Assembly (NCBI GenBank): GCA_032164295.1
Contig: JAJHTX010000011.1
Location: 1,736,001 to 1,800,000, forward strand
DNA: 64,000 bases
DNA from: Inonotus obliquus
Lineage: Eukaryota > Basidiomycota > Agaricomycetes > Hymenochaetales > Hymenochaetaceae
Direction of reading: 5' to 3'
Numbering within the stretch: the stretch's first letter is position 1; every line of letters begins with the position of its first letter. The notes under the pieces were generated by a model. That model worked only from the letters and a program-made list of their open reading frames with translations. It ran no database searches and was not told where the DNA came from. The position numbers and the translations under genes were made by a program. Shown here one piece after another: positions 1-12,000 of the stretch.

Positions 1-791
1 TCTGTATGGGTACGGGGGTCGTCGAAGGAAAATATAGGAGACCTGTTGGCAGAGCCAGAGGCACGAACAGACTTTGGTAGGCCGTGAGTAGAGTCGCGGA
101 TGTTAAGAGCCCCTGCATATGATAGAGAACCCATGCTTTCTTACGTTCGGCTTGAGACAGAAGTACACGTAGAGTGTGTATGGGGTTGTACCACGGTGGT
201 TTATGAGGCGTTGTGATGGCACTTTATATTTACCTGAGCGTTCGATGTAGTGTATGATTCCAGATACGCGCACTTACCGGATTGCAATGACTTTGATGGG
301 CAGTACAGCAAACAATAGCAGGAGATGGATAATTTGACTGATCTTCAATTTCCTCCAGTCGATCAGGAAAACGAAGCGTGTTACCGTGGACAGAACAAGC
401 GAGATAATGAACGATAGCACGAATGGGACTAGTGGATTAAGTTTATGAACACTACAGATTCAGTGGATGCTGGTGGACTCACAGGCGCCTCTGTAAATTC
501 CTGGCCATCCCTGTCAATCCGGCACGTAAGGTCATCAGAAAAGCGTAAGATAAACTAGTCGCGTACCTCGAGTTGTTTTACTCGCTCCATCATGGCAAAA
601 TACGAGCTGACTGTTGAGGCTTGTCTAGAGTCACGAGCTTGGTCCTCTTCATCTAGTTGGATACGCCTCGGTTCATAGTGCGCTCGATATTCGACAAGAG
701 TAGAAGTGAAGGGAAATATAACGTAGAAAGCCAATATTGAAAAGGGGGAGGACAGGGCATAAATCGCTATATGGTCTGCGAATCCTGGCAT
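1..791 (-). CDS. Mitochondrial-carrier-like (SLC25-type) membrane protein, 5' part
   Basis: The first exon (about 791-567) starts MPGFADHIAIY and carries a hydrophobic helix, then a degenerate carrier motif (PFTSTLVEYRA) and the linker HYEPRRIQLDEE...SSYFAMMERVKQLE. It splices (donor GTACGC) to GWPGIYRGA, the usual carrier pattern in which a matrix helix is followed by a short GxxGxYRG loop. Further exons encode hydrophobic stretches (LNPLVPFVLSF, then IDWRKLKISQ, HLLLLFAVLPIKVIAI) and ERKKAWVLYHMQGLL, and the gene runs off the left edge. Known of the family: SLC25 proteins have three repeats of two helices in the inner or outer mitochondrial membrane. The Px[DE]xx[KR] signature is poorly kept, so this may be a non-transporting, Ugo1/SLC25A46-like member. 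The start is the first ATG in frame with the hydrophobic segment. The C-terminus is not visible. Confidence 0.55.
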
Positions 792-1177
792 GCTTGAGCG
801 GGTAAAAACAGGTGCAGAGGGTGGTGGTGAACAGAATATTCTTGAGAAAACATTCAGTGCTTTTATAACGGAATGAGTTGATAGCTGCCGTGCGCTCTCA
901 GCACTCAAGCGGTGATGCAAGTTGGCAGGGTCAGCCAACCAGCTGATCTTACTCCTAGTCAATCCAATAAACAGCATCAGAACTGCTTACCGGTTTCTGA
1001 CCTGTATCTCAATCCAACCCGCGAAGTCGAAAGTACGAGTCTAATCTGCCTTCGCAATTACAGATGCATTGGAGAAGATGATCTAGTGCAACTGAGATGT
1101 TTACGTGATCTTTTCCCACAAGCTACATACAAGATAGATTATTTATTTAAAGATGCTCCCGCAGAGTACCACCATGT
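792..1177. other. Intergenic, between convergently and co-directionally read ends
   Basis: There is no coding frame with homology here. It contains the 3' flank of the lactate dehydrogenase gene and the 5' flank of the carrier-like gene. No repeat or strong promoter motif was recognised. Confidence 0.5.
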
Positions 1178-3213
1178 TTAAAGCTTGCTCAATAGCGGCT
1201 GCCAATCAACCCTCTCGACCTAGATACATCATTATCATAAGCATCTCTAGCGGTAGGAGGCGAAATAGTACTAATCTACTTACCATTTCCGGGACGAGTT
1301 CGCTAACATTTGTCACGCCCAGGAGGCGCATTCCGAGTATGATTTCAGTTTCTAAAATGCGCACCAGATGCTCGACACCCGCATCACCGTATGCCTGTAA
1401 CACGCAGATGTGAGTCATAGAACCAAGCAGCGGATACACAGTGAAAACACACGCTTTGTGCATAAAGGAAAGGACGACCCATTCCGACAGCTTTCGCACC
1501 GAGGCAAAGTGCCTTCAGTACGTCTACGTCCGAAAGTGAGAATCGAGGTTGTAAATGTCTCAGAACTAATTACCTGTTCCACGTCGGACACCTCCGTCCA
1601 TGTAAACTACAAAAGAAAATCGAATGTCATAATAGAACGGCATAGAATAAAACGAGGTAGCGTGCCTTCTGTTTTCGAGAACACATCCGGTCGTTCTTTG
1701 CGGAGCCGATACAGCACTTCAATTGATGGCATTGAGCTAACATTCACATATTATGAGCTGAGAATGAAATCTCATATTTATCAGAGTGTACGCACTATTC
1801 CAGTTGACGACCTACAGATGGATGATAAGACATCGATTCGGCAGGTATGAAGTATTTATATACGAACCTCCATGGTTTGATATCAGGATACCATCGACAC
1901 CGGCTTCTGCAGCGAGAACCGCATCTTCGACGCATTGGATGCCTTTCAGGACTAACGGAAGCTTCGTGATACTCCTCAACCAAGGAATAGTCTTCACCTC
2001 TAGAGTCAAATTCTAAACCGGGATGAGACTATACAGTGACACTATACCTTCTCCCAACTCATATCCTCGTCAGCACCAACCAATCTCGCCACAGGTTCGC
2101 CGATACCTTTGTCATAATCAATCTCCGGATCCAGTGGAGCATCTGGATTCGCTTGCTTCCTCGCCCTCTCAGCTTCTCTCTCCTGGTCAGCAAGTACAAA
2201 CGGCGCATGAAGATCTAATTCCCGATTTCCTCGAACGGGAGTATCAACGGTGAGAAATATTGCTTTGTATCCCAGCCTCTCTGCTTCGAGTACACGGTCC
2301 GGAGCACGTTCTCCTTTGAGAAGATACAACTGAAAGAAAAGCGGCTGGGAATCCGAGACGCGCGAATCCACGATCTCAGCATAAGTCATGGACGCGGAAG
2401 ATGAAACCATTTGGATGATCCCTGTACGTCCACAGCCCTGTGTTATGTTCCATTCGCCGGCAGGGTGGCCTTGATTAGCTTTACCAGTAGCACAGACGAA
2501 AACGGGAATGCTAGATCGGTAACCTAAAATCGAAGTCGACGGGTCACATGCTGATACAGGCCGCAGAACACGCGGATGGAAAAAGAAGCGGGAAAATGCA
2601 TGGATGTTCTCTTTATGCGCTGCAAACAAGGATTAGTCAGGCGTTGACGGTGTACCATGAAGTACAACACTTACAAACACTATCGTCAGCCGCTGACGCG
2701 AAGAATGCCCATGCCTGATGGGACAAGATCTTTGTCGCAACTTGCTCCATCTCCAATGCATTCAGCACGCGACTCATTGGTGGTTTCTCTTTCTGGGCAA
2801 GCTCGACGCGTATTTCATCCTGTGTCTTCCTTCTTTCCTTCTTAGCTTCGTCGATCGTACGAACTGCACCCGCGTCGAGTGAACCGACATGCTTTACTGG
2901 CGGTGTATTGTCCGAGATAGCACTAGGCGGATGGATGGGCTCGTATGCCTCTGTCGCGTCCTTTCCGGCATACCTAAGAATAATCTTCGCGCCGCCTGGA
3001 TGACTCTAATAATCGAGTCAGATAGTGCTGCGCGTACCACGAGTTGAGAATCAATACACACCGACAGAAACTCAGTCACATCATACACGTCAGTTCGAAT
3101 GATAACCCAACATGATCTAGCATAGCTTCAGTAAACAAAAGGCAGAAAGGGGTGCACGACACTACTCACTTTGAAGAGTTGTGTTGCGCGATCTCTCCGA
3201 GCGTGAAAACCAT
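1178..3213 (-). CDS. CYB2: L-lactate dehydrogenase (cytochrome b2-type flavocytochrome)
   Basis: Oxidises L-lactate to pyruvate with FMN and passes electrons through a b5-type haem; the yeast enzyme is in the mitochondrial intermembrane space. Exons read MVFTLGEIAQHNSSK, then CWVIIRTDVYDVTEFLS, then HPGGAKIILRYAGKDAT and EPIHPP (the two haem-ligand histidines of a cytochrome b5 domain), a charged linker, and an FMN-dependent alpha-hydroxyacid dehydrogenase domain. Recognisable active-site parts are QLYLLKG, TVDTPVRGNRE, LVLKGIQ, SNHGG|RQLE (catalytic His and Arg, split by an intron), YMDGGVRRGTDV and GMGRPFLYA. The end reads ERVDWQPLLSKL-stop. The yeast substrate-contact Tyr143 (AYYSS) is Phe here (AFFAS). 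One intron uses a GC donor (1665-1664). No presequence is evident before the b5 domain, so a further upstream exon is possible. Confidence 0.9.
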
Positions 3214-3755
3214 CCTGCCTTCGATAATGGTTACCTGTGAAAAGGCGTATTGTATTGTTCAGCGTGTCGTGGCTCATCCACGCGCAGGTGACCAAAGCAA
3301 GCAGTGACATTTACGGACCGAACCCGATAAGAATAACTCGGTGGGATAGTACGGAAATAGAGCAACAGAAATAATGGGAGCAAGTATATTGATGTTATTA
3401 CATAAAGAGAAGTTGCGACACCCCCCGCACGCGCACGAAAAGGAAATTATACTCTCGCTTATTTCTTGGTCGAACCTTTAGGACTATACGGTTCCATAAA
3501 TCTCCATAATGCATAGGGAAAATCGCCTGGACGTTGAGAGTGACCGAGGGATATTCGAAGGCTATCCCAATTAAATAGCTTCGACAACAGGCTTGCGATG
3601 TTCAGGATAACACCAAGACAGCGCAGTGCTCCGCGCCTGTAGTATAGGACAGGCCTTCCAGCACTTGAGCAACTTCAACACTGAGTTCATTGCACAGACA
3701 AGGGAAGAGAACACACGTACGCAATAATCTCCACTCTAACAAACAATGTATTATA
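3214..3755. other. Intergenic region
   Basis: Between the 5' end of the lactate dehydrogenase gene and the 3' end of the J-protein gene. It contains a short C-run followed by CGCACGCGCACG (about 3421-3436) and no supported reading frame. Confidence 0.45.
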
Positions 3756-5093
3756 TCAACTTTCCTTCGCTTCTTGTTCCCTGATCTCGCGTTCTAGGCG
3801 CTCGCGCTCCGCCTGCCTAAGGCGCATCATAGTGAGCGATTCGTAATCGAGGCCTGGGGTGACTGGCGTAGTCTTTTGAGGCGGAGGTGAATCCGGCATG
3901 GAAGGCTAGGAATTGGGTAAGAAGATTATCCAAAACCAAAAGTATTAAACAAAACAAGATACATACGAACGATTCAGGGAAGGATGAAAATGATGCCATT
4001 CCTGGAGACTTGGAAGCACTCGCAAAGAGGGAGTCCAAATTCTCGGTCGTAAATGAAGGCTGAGCAGCCTGTTCCCTTGCCTCTCCGTTTGGTTTGGGTT
4101 TTGCCTTCTGTGTGTCTAGCGCACCCTTCTTCTTTAACCAACCGAGAATTGCTGGTTCCTTCCCTTCAGCCCACCCAATGTCGATGCCATCCAAACCGCA
4201 ATCACCACGACCGCTAGCACATACCGCCGCAAATGCATCTCCAATCTGGCGAAATGGAACGAGCGCTACACCTGATCTAGGAGGTTTGGTCGGTGCTTTC
4301 TTTGGAGGCTTCAATGAAAGGACAATCGACGCAGAATCAATAGAACCAAACTGTCTGAGCAACGTATCCAGGGCATCGGATGAAGTGAGGTTCGGGTGCG
4401 TTGAAAGGGAGTATTTGATCTTCACGGTAGTGTCAAGCGTTCCTTAGGGACGGCTTGAGCATCCCCGAGAATCGAAAGGATATATGGTGACATACCTAAA
4501 GGAGGAACTTCATCTTCATCATCCGATGCAGCCTCGGAAGCAGCGCCTTCCGCCTCGGCACGCTTCCTCAAAAGCTCCATCTTTTCTTCCCTTAATTTTC
4601 TTCCTTGCTCCTTAATTCGCTCATTCTCTTGTGCCCTTTCTCTCTCCTCCCTCGCCTTGTCCGTTTTTTGACGCTTTGAGGCTGCACGCTCTGCTTCTTC
4701 AAGTTCAGTCTGCATGGTCTTCCGCTTTAGATCAAACTTCGCGTAGCGAGCCTTACGCGCCTCCTTCACCCGCACGGAAGAGGTGACGGCGAGTCGCCTG
4801 AGTGGATCGAGCAGAAGTTCATACGCTTGGTTGAGCTCATGGAACTTCTGTGCTATACGGGATCAGTCACATATAGTTTATATCGCGATTCCGCACACAA
4901 CTTGCCTGCAAGGGGGTTGTTTGGATTCTGAAAACGAAGTCAGCTGTGAAGGCCGCAAACGAGAGGGCGGACTCACCCTATCCGGATGAACTTTAAGCGA
5001 AAGCTTCCTGTACGCAGACTTTATTTCCGAGTCTGTCGCCTCCGGGCCCACTTTTAGCAGCTCATACGGATTAACTTCCTCTTCTGTCGACAT
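3756..5093 (-). CDS. DnaJ-domain spliceosome-associated protein (DNAJC17/Cwf23-like)
   Basis: The N-terminus MSTEEEVNPYELL leads into a J-domain (VGPEATDSEIKSAYRKLSLKVHPDR; the HPD triad is present at the exon end). The J-domain is followed by an intron and a highly charged helical segment (KRKTMQTELEEAERAASKRQKTDK). Next comes an RRM-like region (IKYSLSTHPNLTSSDALDTLLRQFG...SIVLSLKP...GVALVPFRQIGDAFAAV). The C-terminal exon ends LTMMRLRQAERERLEREIR, the pattern that closes DNAJC17 proteins. The family works with Hsp70 on spliceosomal complexes in the nucleus. The ATG at 5093 is the first in frame before the J-domain. Introns are small and GT-AG. Assignment to the J-protein plus RRM family is solid; the exact orthology is inferred. 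Confidence 0.85.
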
Positions 5094-5444
5094 TGTGATG
5101 GTCGATGGTGGTTGAGTGAGAGAATGTTGAGCAGAGGAGAGGATGATTACATTATTATTACTAAGCATGCTGAGATCGACTTTCTTTATTTGGTATACTC
5201 TATTCTCTCAGTGCTGACAGTGACAAGTTGTTTATATTTTGCTCCTGAACAAATTAAGTCAACAGTGGTTCTAATAGCATATAAAACACTCCGGACTATT
5301 CTTAAATGTAGACATTAAGGTTTTTAAACTAACAATTCTGGACTATTGCCAGATTCAAGCAGGCTGGGCACTTTGTGACAAGGGAAGCATCTCGAGCGTG
5401 AGACGCGAAAATAACCACATAGTTCCTCGTGCGATGTGGGATCA

Positions 5445-7200
5445 AGAGGTTGGATAATTCCCTGTAGCTTGAAGTTTAGCAAGAGGGAAATCCTGTAATG
5501 TTCCGTGGCTCACAAAGTCGAGTTTGCATATCTCATCTGCGCATTCAACTGAAATCCGGTGTGTACCTGTGCTAAAATCGGCCTCTAACAACGGACTGTG
5601 CAAGGATTGCAGTATAAGCGCGACCATTTGGGTGTGCCTTTCCAAGACGTATGTGATCACTGGAGATGCTAAATATCCATTTCCCATCGTCGCTCATCGC
5701 TAAATTAATGACTCTTTCTTTGTGTCCGGTGAAAGTCGTGACATTCACGCTGCCCCGATCACCGATCCGATGCGCTAGCTCTTCTCTGAGATTATTCCCA
5801 ACAATGGCTCCTACTGGCGGTTCAACTGAAGGAGGAACGGGTGATCCCTCGCGTTGGTCAAAGTTCCAATTTTGATCGAGGCGCAGTAGCTGAAGCTCTC
5901 ATCGAAGGAGGAAGCGGAAGTCGGCGGCCCAGCGTCGCAAAAAATGCGCTGATATCTCATTCTTTGACTGTCTTGTTGACACTTCCGCTATGGATTATGC
6001 GACCGTCTGGAGAGAACGATACACAGATTATTAGTGCCCGGTGGCCTCTGAGTCTTTCTACTAGGTTTCCACTTTCGGTTTCCCATATCCGCAAAATTGA
6101 ATTCAGAGATCCCGAGGCAACAAGCTGACCATCTGGCGAAATGGCAACGCAATTCACTTCTGCGTGACCCCTCGGCAACTCCTTGATTTGAAGCACCTTC
6201 TTCATTCCCAACTCCATGTCCCAGATACGTACTGTACAGTCTGCCGATCCGGATACCACGAGTTTGCCGTCGCTCGAAAAAACTCAATTGAGTGTATCCT
6301 TTCCTGGTGGCCTTGGAAGTTACGCTTGGTTCGCCTCGACATTATTTTCCATATCTATCATTACAATTTATTGTCAGGGATACTCGCCATGAGACACTTT
6401 CAAACTCTCCTTTGTTGAGCTGCAATCGGAATCAAATGCGAGACATTTTCCATCCGGACTGAAGCAGAGGGCTCAGATTCTATCAATAAGTCTTCCATCC
6501 AAGCTTCCATCGTACAAGGAGCTGCATTTGTGAACAGCAGCATCTCGTAATATTCTACTTGATCCTTGTCCAAGCTTCTGTGTCATAAGTACGGATAACT
6601 CTTCTACAACAGGTAGCAACAAGTTTGCCATCTGCAGAGAAAACAAACATGATTCACAGGGCTGTATATAAGCCATCAGACTCCAACCCCAAATGTTGAC
6701 GATGGTATCACAGACCTTTCGTGTTTTAAAGTAAAGATCAAGCAACAAACATAACATAGAAGATGTTTTCGCCGGTTCTATATCACACTGTAGATAGGCT
6801 ATTACATATGACCAAGCCGATACTCTGTCCATCCATTCCGATATAAGGAGAGGATATCGACATTCATTGACGAAGCGTAGCCTAGCAGCGGGAGGATACT
6901 GTCATGCCTGAGCTTTGACCATACGTATATTTCCTTCTCAAACAGATACGGAGACATTGAATGAGATGAGAAAGGTATCCGGATGGCAGACGCAAGGTCA
7001 TACTGTTTTGACGTCTTCCTTCAGATAGAAAAGCAGCCGTTTGATAATCACCCTTGTCTTACCACGACCTGGAATATTGCAATGGCCCTTGAAGAAGTCT
7101 CCGTAGCCCACCTCCAATGAAGTTTTGCTCTTTGAAGAGAACGAGTGAGAAAAGGTCAAGAGGTCCAGTATCTCAGGGACAACACATTCCTCTATGGTGC
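5445..7200 (-). pseudogene. Decayed kinase-TUP1 WD40 chimera (copy 1)
   Basis: Read on the minus strand, 7180-7000 matches a kinase N-lobe (SYGDV-like loop decayed to GYGDFFKGHC, then PGRGKTRVIIKRLLFYL). It continues EKEIYVWSKLRHDSILPLLGYA and RYPLLISEWM near 6960-6830. The catalytic C-lobe is missing. From about 6660 the sequence becomes TUP1-like: VFSADGKLVATCCRR, LCFSPDGKCLAFDS, SGSADCTVRIWDMELGMKKVLQI, SGNLVERLRGH and GHKERVINLAMSDDGKW. Stops and a frame change near 5660 interrupt the last repeats. The closest relatives in the window are the better preserved copy at 16953-19675 and intact TUP1 at 44053-46621. Because kinase and WD40 parts sit in the same order as in copy 2, the chimera predates the split between the two copies. 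It is unlikely to make a full protein. Confidence 0.7.
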
Positions 7201-8030
7201 TTCGTCGCATGAGTCGGAGTCAGAAGAGTTTCTCCATGAACACGAAGAGAAGGCTTTGCACGAGAAGGGAATTAGTGTAGTAAGCTAGGACCAAGTTCAA
7301 GTTGGCACAAGAGGAATAGCAGAACGTAAGTTAGGTCGTTTTGGCGGTCAGTAAGTAAGTCGAAATTGAGCGGTGGGAAACTGATTCGCGAAATGCTTAC
7401 ATAAACAACCTCCGGCACGGAGCGAAATAGTAGCACCTTAACTTTCAACTTAATCTCGTCCAGCATGAGGATGAAGGGAGGGGGGAAATGAGGACCGTGT
7501 GACATAGTGCCTTGCAGGAGAAATCGAATCAGGTTCATGGCAGCTGGAATCACCTTTTGGACTTTTCGTTTCCTCGACCGCGAAAATTCTTCTAGATGTT
7601 CGACCGACTCCGGAGTCTACGAAGCAGAAGGCGCGGTGGACAGGGCGAAAGAGACGTGGAAATGAGAGAGGTAGGTGATAATCCTGTGTAATCACTTGCC
7701 CCCGATTCTGACGAACATTTCTACAGGGAAGGACATCTGCCTTCAGAGATGTTTCGCCAGCGCCCAGAGTCCTCCCAGCTACCGGTGTAAGGGCTGCTGT
7801 ACATCAAAGAGAAGGCGCAAGGTCCCGGGGTGAAGTGAGTAGATGTAAAGAGATGCAAAGAACCTGTGACTTTTGCTCGATTCCGGTAGCCAAGAGCTGC
7901 TCGAACAACGTGGTCACCAGTCCTCCCATCACCACCGACCGGAACATACGAGACCCAGACGACTGAGGTTCCTATTGGTCCAACTCCGGTGAGGGGTTCG
8001 AGCTGTGGATCCTGAGCTACCTGATGGACA
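7201..8030. other. Gap without a convincing gene
   Basis: Only short overlapping frames on both strands. A proline-rich plus-strand stretch near 7890-8020 (PSPPTGTYETQTTEVPIGP) may be a leader to the coiled-coil fragment that follows, but no start codon or frame could be secured. Confidence 0.35.
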
Positions 8031-8400
8031 TCGCGAAAGGGTGTACCTTTCGTCATACCTGCACCTGCCTCTTCTCCGATTTTGGATGAAATCCTACGTT
8101 TGCTGCGAGTAAGTACTTCATCACTAGCACTGGACATCGTCCGGATTAAACAATAAGAATTTAATTCTAGGAAAGCAGACATGCTCAATCGGCTCTGATT
8201 GATCAACAACGCGAGACACTCCTCTATATGAGGAGGCTCGACGAATGGCTGAACCGAGGTGTGCGAGAGCGTGACGACGATATACAGCACCTCGCCATGA
8301 ACATCGAAAACCTGAGCAACGAGCTACGTGACGAACTCAATCGTCTCGGTCTTCTAAGAAGTGGTTCGTCTGGGATGGTTTACTCAGGCCCTCTTATAAA
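8030..8400 (+). CDS. Coiled-coil protein fragment, hypothetical
   Basis: Two exons join in frame. The first ends PASSPILDEILRLLR at 8108, immediately before a GTAAGT donor. The second starts after a TTCTAG acceptor at 8171 with ESRHAQSALIDQQRETLLYMRR and continues LNRGVRERDDDIQHLAMNIENL to about 8360. The heptad-like leucines and dense Glu/Arg suggest a coiled coil. Splice signals and frame agreement argue this is, or was, a gene. I find neither a trustworthy start nor a conserved domain, and after LGLLRSG the frame quickly degrades, so it may be a remnant. Function unknown. Confidence 0.4.
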
Positions 8401-9094
8401 CTTATGCTTTAATCAGATCGACAAACGTATATCCAGCGTGATCAGGCTGGTCGGCGTACTCGGAGACGTAGAATGTAATCTCACAACCGAAGTCGGAGTT
8501 CTGCTCGATTGATCACCGTCTCGTCGATTCAAGCTCTGTTGGAACCTAGTTATCTAAGAGTTCCGATGCGAATTACAAACCTAATGTTCCTGTACACAGT
8601 GCCCTCGCCTATCTCTGCAATGGTAGCTATCTTACTGTGTATACTTGTCGCGCCGTCGGCTAGACATACGAGCCGTTCAAAGGCGTCTCTTCCACATAAA
8701 ACAATCACCACTGGATGTCGCCTGTATTCCCACCTCTCCTTGCCTTGCACTCCTACCACCTGTGGTCGCAAGGGATAATAAGACGGTTACATGTCCGGAA
8801 TCCTGAGAAGTGTGAATCCTTGTACATTGAGGAAGGCGGCCTTCTTATCACAGCTGAAATTTTATTAAAGCCCGCTTGCTCTTCTCTTTCTCCCTCCTTG
8901 ATACTTCGGTTTATCTCACTTTACTTCCTCGATCATCAACGTTGTTCTCCTCACTCATTTTCTGTTGTCGATCCAAAAACTTGAACAGTATTATGTGGTG
9001 ATGTATTCAGGCTATCCTACCAACGAAAACAGTACTCGAACTAAACGACGCAGGCTAAAATACGCAGCGAATCACTAACACCAATGAGCTCATT
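8401..9094. other. Intergenic region
   Basis: 3' flank of the NLR gene (minus strand). It contains pyrimidine-rich stretches (8875-8965) and no recognisable coding frame. Confidence 0.45.
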
Positions 9095-12000
9095 CTAATG
9101 TCCGTTGGACTCTCTAAAACATTCCGACCATCGTTCCCCAATAGCAGCATCCGTGAAATCGACTTTGGTTGAAAACTCACAACCAACCATAAGCGTGTTC
9201 CGATAACGCAAGAGCGTCCGGCGAAGGTCAGGCGGGATCCACAAGAGTAGATTACTTTGGTTGCATACGCTGCGTATCCACCCACCATCACCCAACTTCC
9301 AGTCCGCCACGTCTTCCCTGGAGGATGAAACGGAAGTATCTGAGTCGCTATCCCTATGTTTTCCCAGGTCCGAAACGTCCCATACTCTAACCGTATTATC
9401 TCTGTAACCCGAAACGAGTCGAGTGCCATCGAGGGATAAGGTCAGCGAAGTGATATCTTGTGACTGGCTCTCGAGAACACCGATAGTTTTCCCGCTTTCT
9501 ACATTCAACACTCGTATTGTGTCCCCAGACCGTGAGGTAATATACAAACCGGCAAGAGAGAAAACGAAAGCTTTGTCATAATACGGATATTCATCGACCT
9601 TGAAAGGACCATGGGCGACTTGTCCATTCTTTACGTCCCAGACGAGCACGGTATCGTACGAGCTAATCGCGAGTAGCGAACTGTCCGGTGAGAAGCATAC
9701 GTGCTTTACTGAAGTAGTATACCGTTTGCAGGGTTCAGATTTCATGACCCAACTGCCCGTGTCCCAGATTATGACCGTACCATCGTCCGAACCCGAAGCC
9801 AGTCGCTTGCCGTCGGGTGAATAAGCGAGTGACCTGACTGAATCTGAGTGACCATACAACTGAGCGACGAGCACGCCAGTCGCAGCATCCCACACAATGA
9901 TCGTGTTGTCATTGGAACCAGATACGGCCTTTGTACCATCTGGGGATACCGCAATGCAACGGATGAAGCCCACGTGCTCCTCGAGGGGTCCGAGGACTAA
10001 TTTTCCTGTCCAGCAATTCCAAACCACGATCGTCCAATCCCACGAACCTGAGACGAGTCGCGAACCGTCCGGAGTGAATGCCATACATTCGACCTCGCCC
10101 GAATGTCTTAGGAGAGGGCCGGCTACTACATCGCCGCTCAGAGCGTCCCAGATTATGATCGAACCGTCATAGGCGGCGGACGCAATGAGACTTCCATCAG
10201 CAGCAATTGCAACGGACTGGACTCCGCCTGTATGCCTTTCTTTTTTAACAGGAGTGACTGTGCTGGCCGTAGCATCCCAAACTCTCACCGTTTTGTCTTC
10301 TGCGCCTGAAATGATGTATTGTCCGTCAGAGGAAAAGGTGACGCAATTGATGACGCCTTCGTGCTTGAAAGGTCCAGAAACGATCTTCCCGCTGACTGCA
10401 TCCCAAACTATTACAGTTCTGTCAACTGATCCGGAGACGATGCGGGTTCCACAAGGCGAGTATCCGACACATGTGATGATGTTCGTGTGTGCTTTTAGAA
10501 CGGAAATAACATTCCCTTCCATATCCCAAACTGTCACTTTCAAACCGGTGCTCGAGACGACATGCCCGCCATCAGGTGAGAATGCGACAGAGTCGACATA
10601 ATTTGTGTGTTCCAATGGCGCAAGAGCTAGTTCTCCGCTGATCACGTTCCATATCCTCACCGTCTTGTCAATCGAGGACGATGCGAGTCTAGTACTGTCG
10701 GGAGAAAAGGACAGTGACGTCACTAATTTTGTATGCCCTGTCAAATGCAACAGAATCCTTCCATCCGAAGCATTCCAGATTATGATCGATTCGTCGGATC
10801 CGGAAGCGACTATCGATCCATCTGGCGAGACAGCAACGGCATTTACCCATTTAGTATGACACTTGAGGGGACCGAGAACCACGCCGCCGTTATCAGCATC
10901 CCAGACAGTCACAGTGCCGTCTCGATCACCTGACACGAGTCGTCTCCCGTCAGGGAAGAAGCTGACAGAATCAGCTGAATGGTTTGTACAAAGGATCTGT
11001 TCCCCGCTGTGCAGATCCCACACTCGAATAGTCCCGTCCCAAGAAGCTGAAGCAATCTTCCTTCCATCTCGTGAAACGGAGACAGAGCGGACCATTTCAG
11101 AATGTTTTAGTACCTTCAAGCAGACCGCAGACCGCTTAGCTCCTCTCCCCTCTATCCCCACCAACGAACGTAGGTAATCCGAATAATGGGCCGTAACTCT
11201 CGACTCGTCCTTTGAAAGAGGAATCATGGAAATGTAGATGTGCGGCACGCTCTCCATGATTGGCATCGCGAATATACTTGCAAACTTGCTTGCATCTCGC
11301 AAGAACGATGTAAGATCTGCATCATGTCCCTATGCAAAGTCAGCGAGACCATCACATCGTCAACTATCTATCAACTCACCTCGACGTATGAAGCGACATA
11401 GAGGAGTGCTCTGACAGCGATGCGTCCAAACTGCTTCTTCAGACTGAGAACCTCAAACCAAAACAAAAGTCGATGGCGTGAAAAATTCGACAACTTCTCG
11501 ACACGATCAGTGGAACAGTCGACATTGGCGAGGTGCTGTGGCCAGTACAGGCACGCGTATTCGAGATGCAATGGTATGCGCGCCTCTATACGCCCAGCCA
11601 GTTCCGGGTCATCTTCGTTGCGGACGAAGGACGATTTCACATCGCAAATATTGAAGCGAAGCAGGTCCTTCATGACGACAAAACATCTATCAACAATGTG
11701 TCGCTTCCCTGCAGAAGTATCGATGAACCATGGGTCCTTGCGGCGTTCGGGTGAAATCAAATAGTCCGCAAAGGACGCATGGAATAGGTTGACGGGACCA
11801 CCTGGAATGTACGAAATAACACTACGAAGCTTTGACAAGATTAGGTGGGACGTCTCCTGAGGCGGAAAGCCAAGAAGGCCGTCCACTGCCTTGGTCGTGA
11901 GCGGAATCTTGCTCAAAAGCAGTAACGACATCACTTTTATGAAACGCCCCCTCGACTTATTATTCTCCCACACAATTCCCGAGCCCCGGAGCGCGGCCGA

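Noticed and set aside
7721..8290. 189-codon minus-strand frame
   Set aside because: It overlaps the spliced plus-strand coiled-coil fragment, whose donor and acceptor agree in frame; the minus frame has no recognisable domain.
9600..11177. Series of long plus-strand open frames opposite the NLR WD40 exon
   Set aside because: They are antisense shadows created by the repeated WD40 codon pattern; they mirror each repeat (e.g. recurring SGEKxT or PSGExxT) and have no homology of their own.
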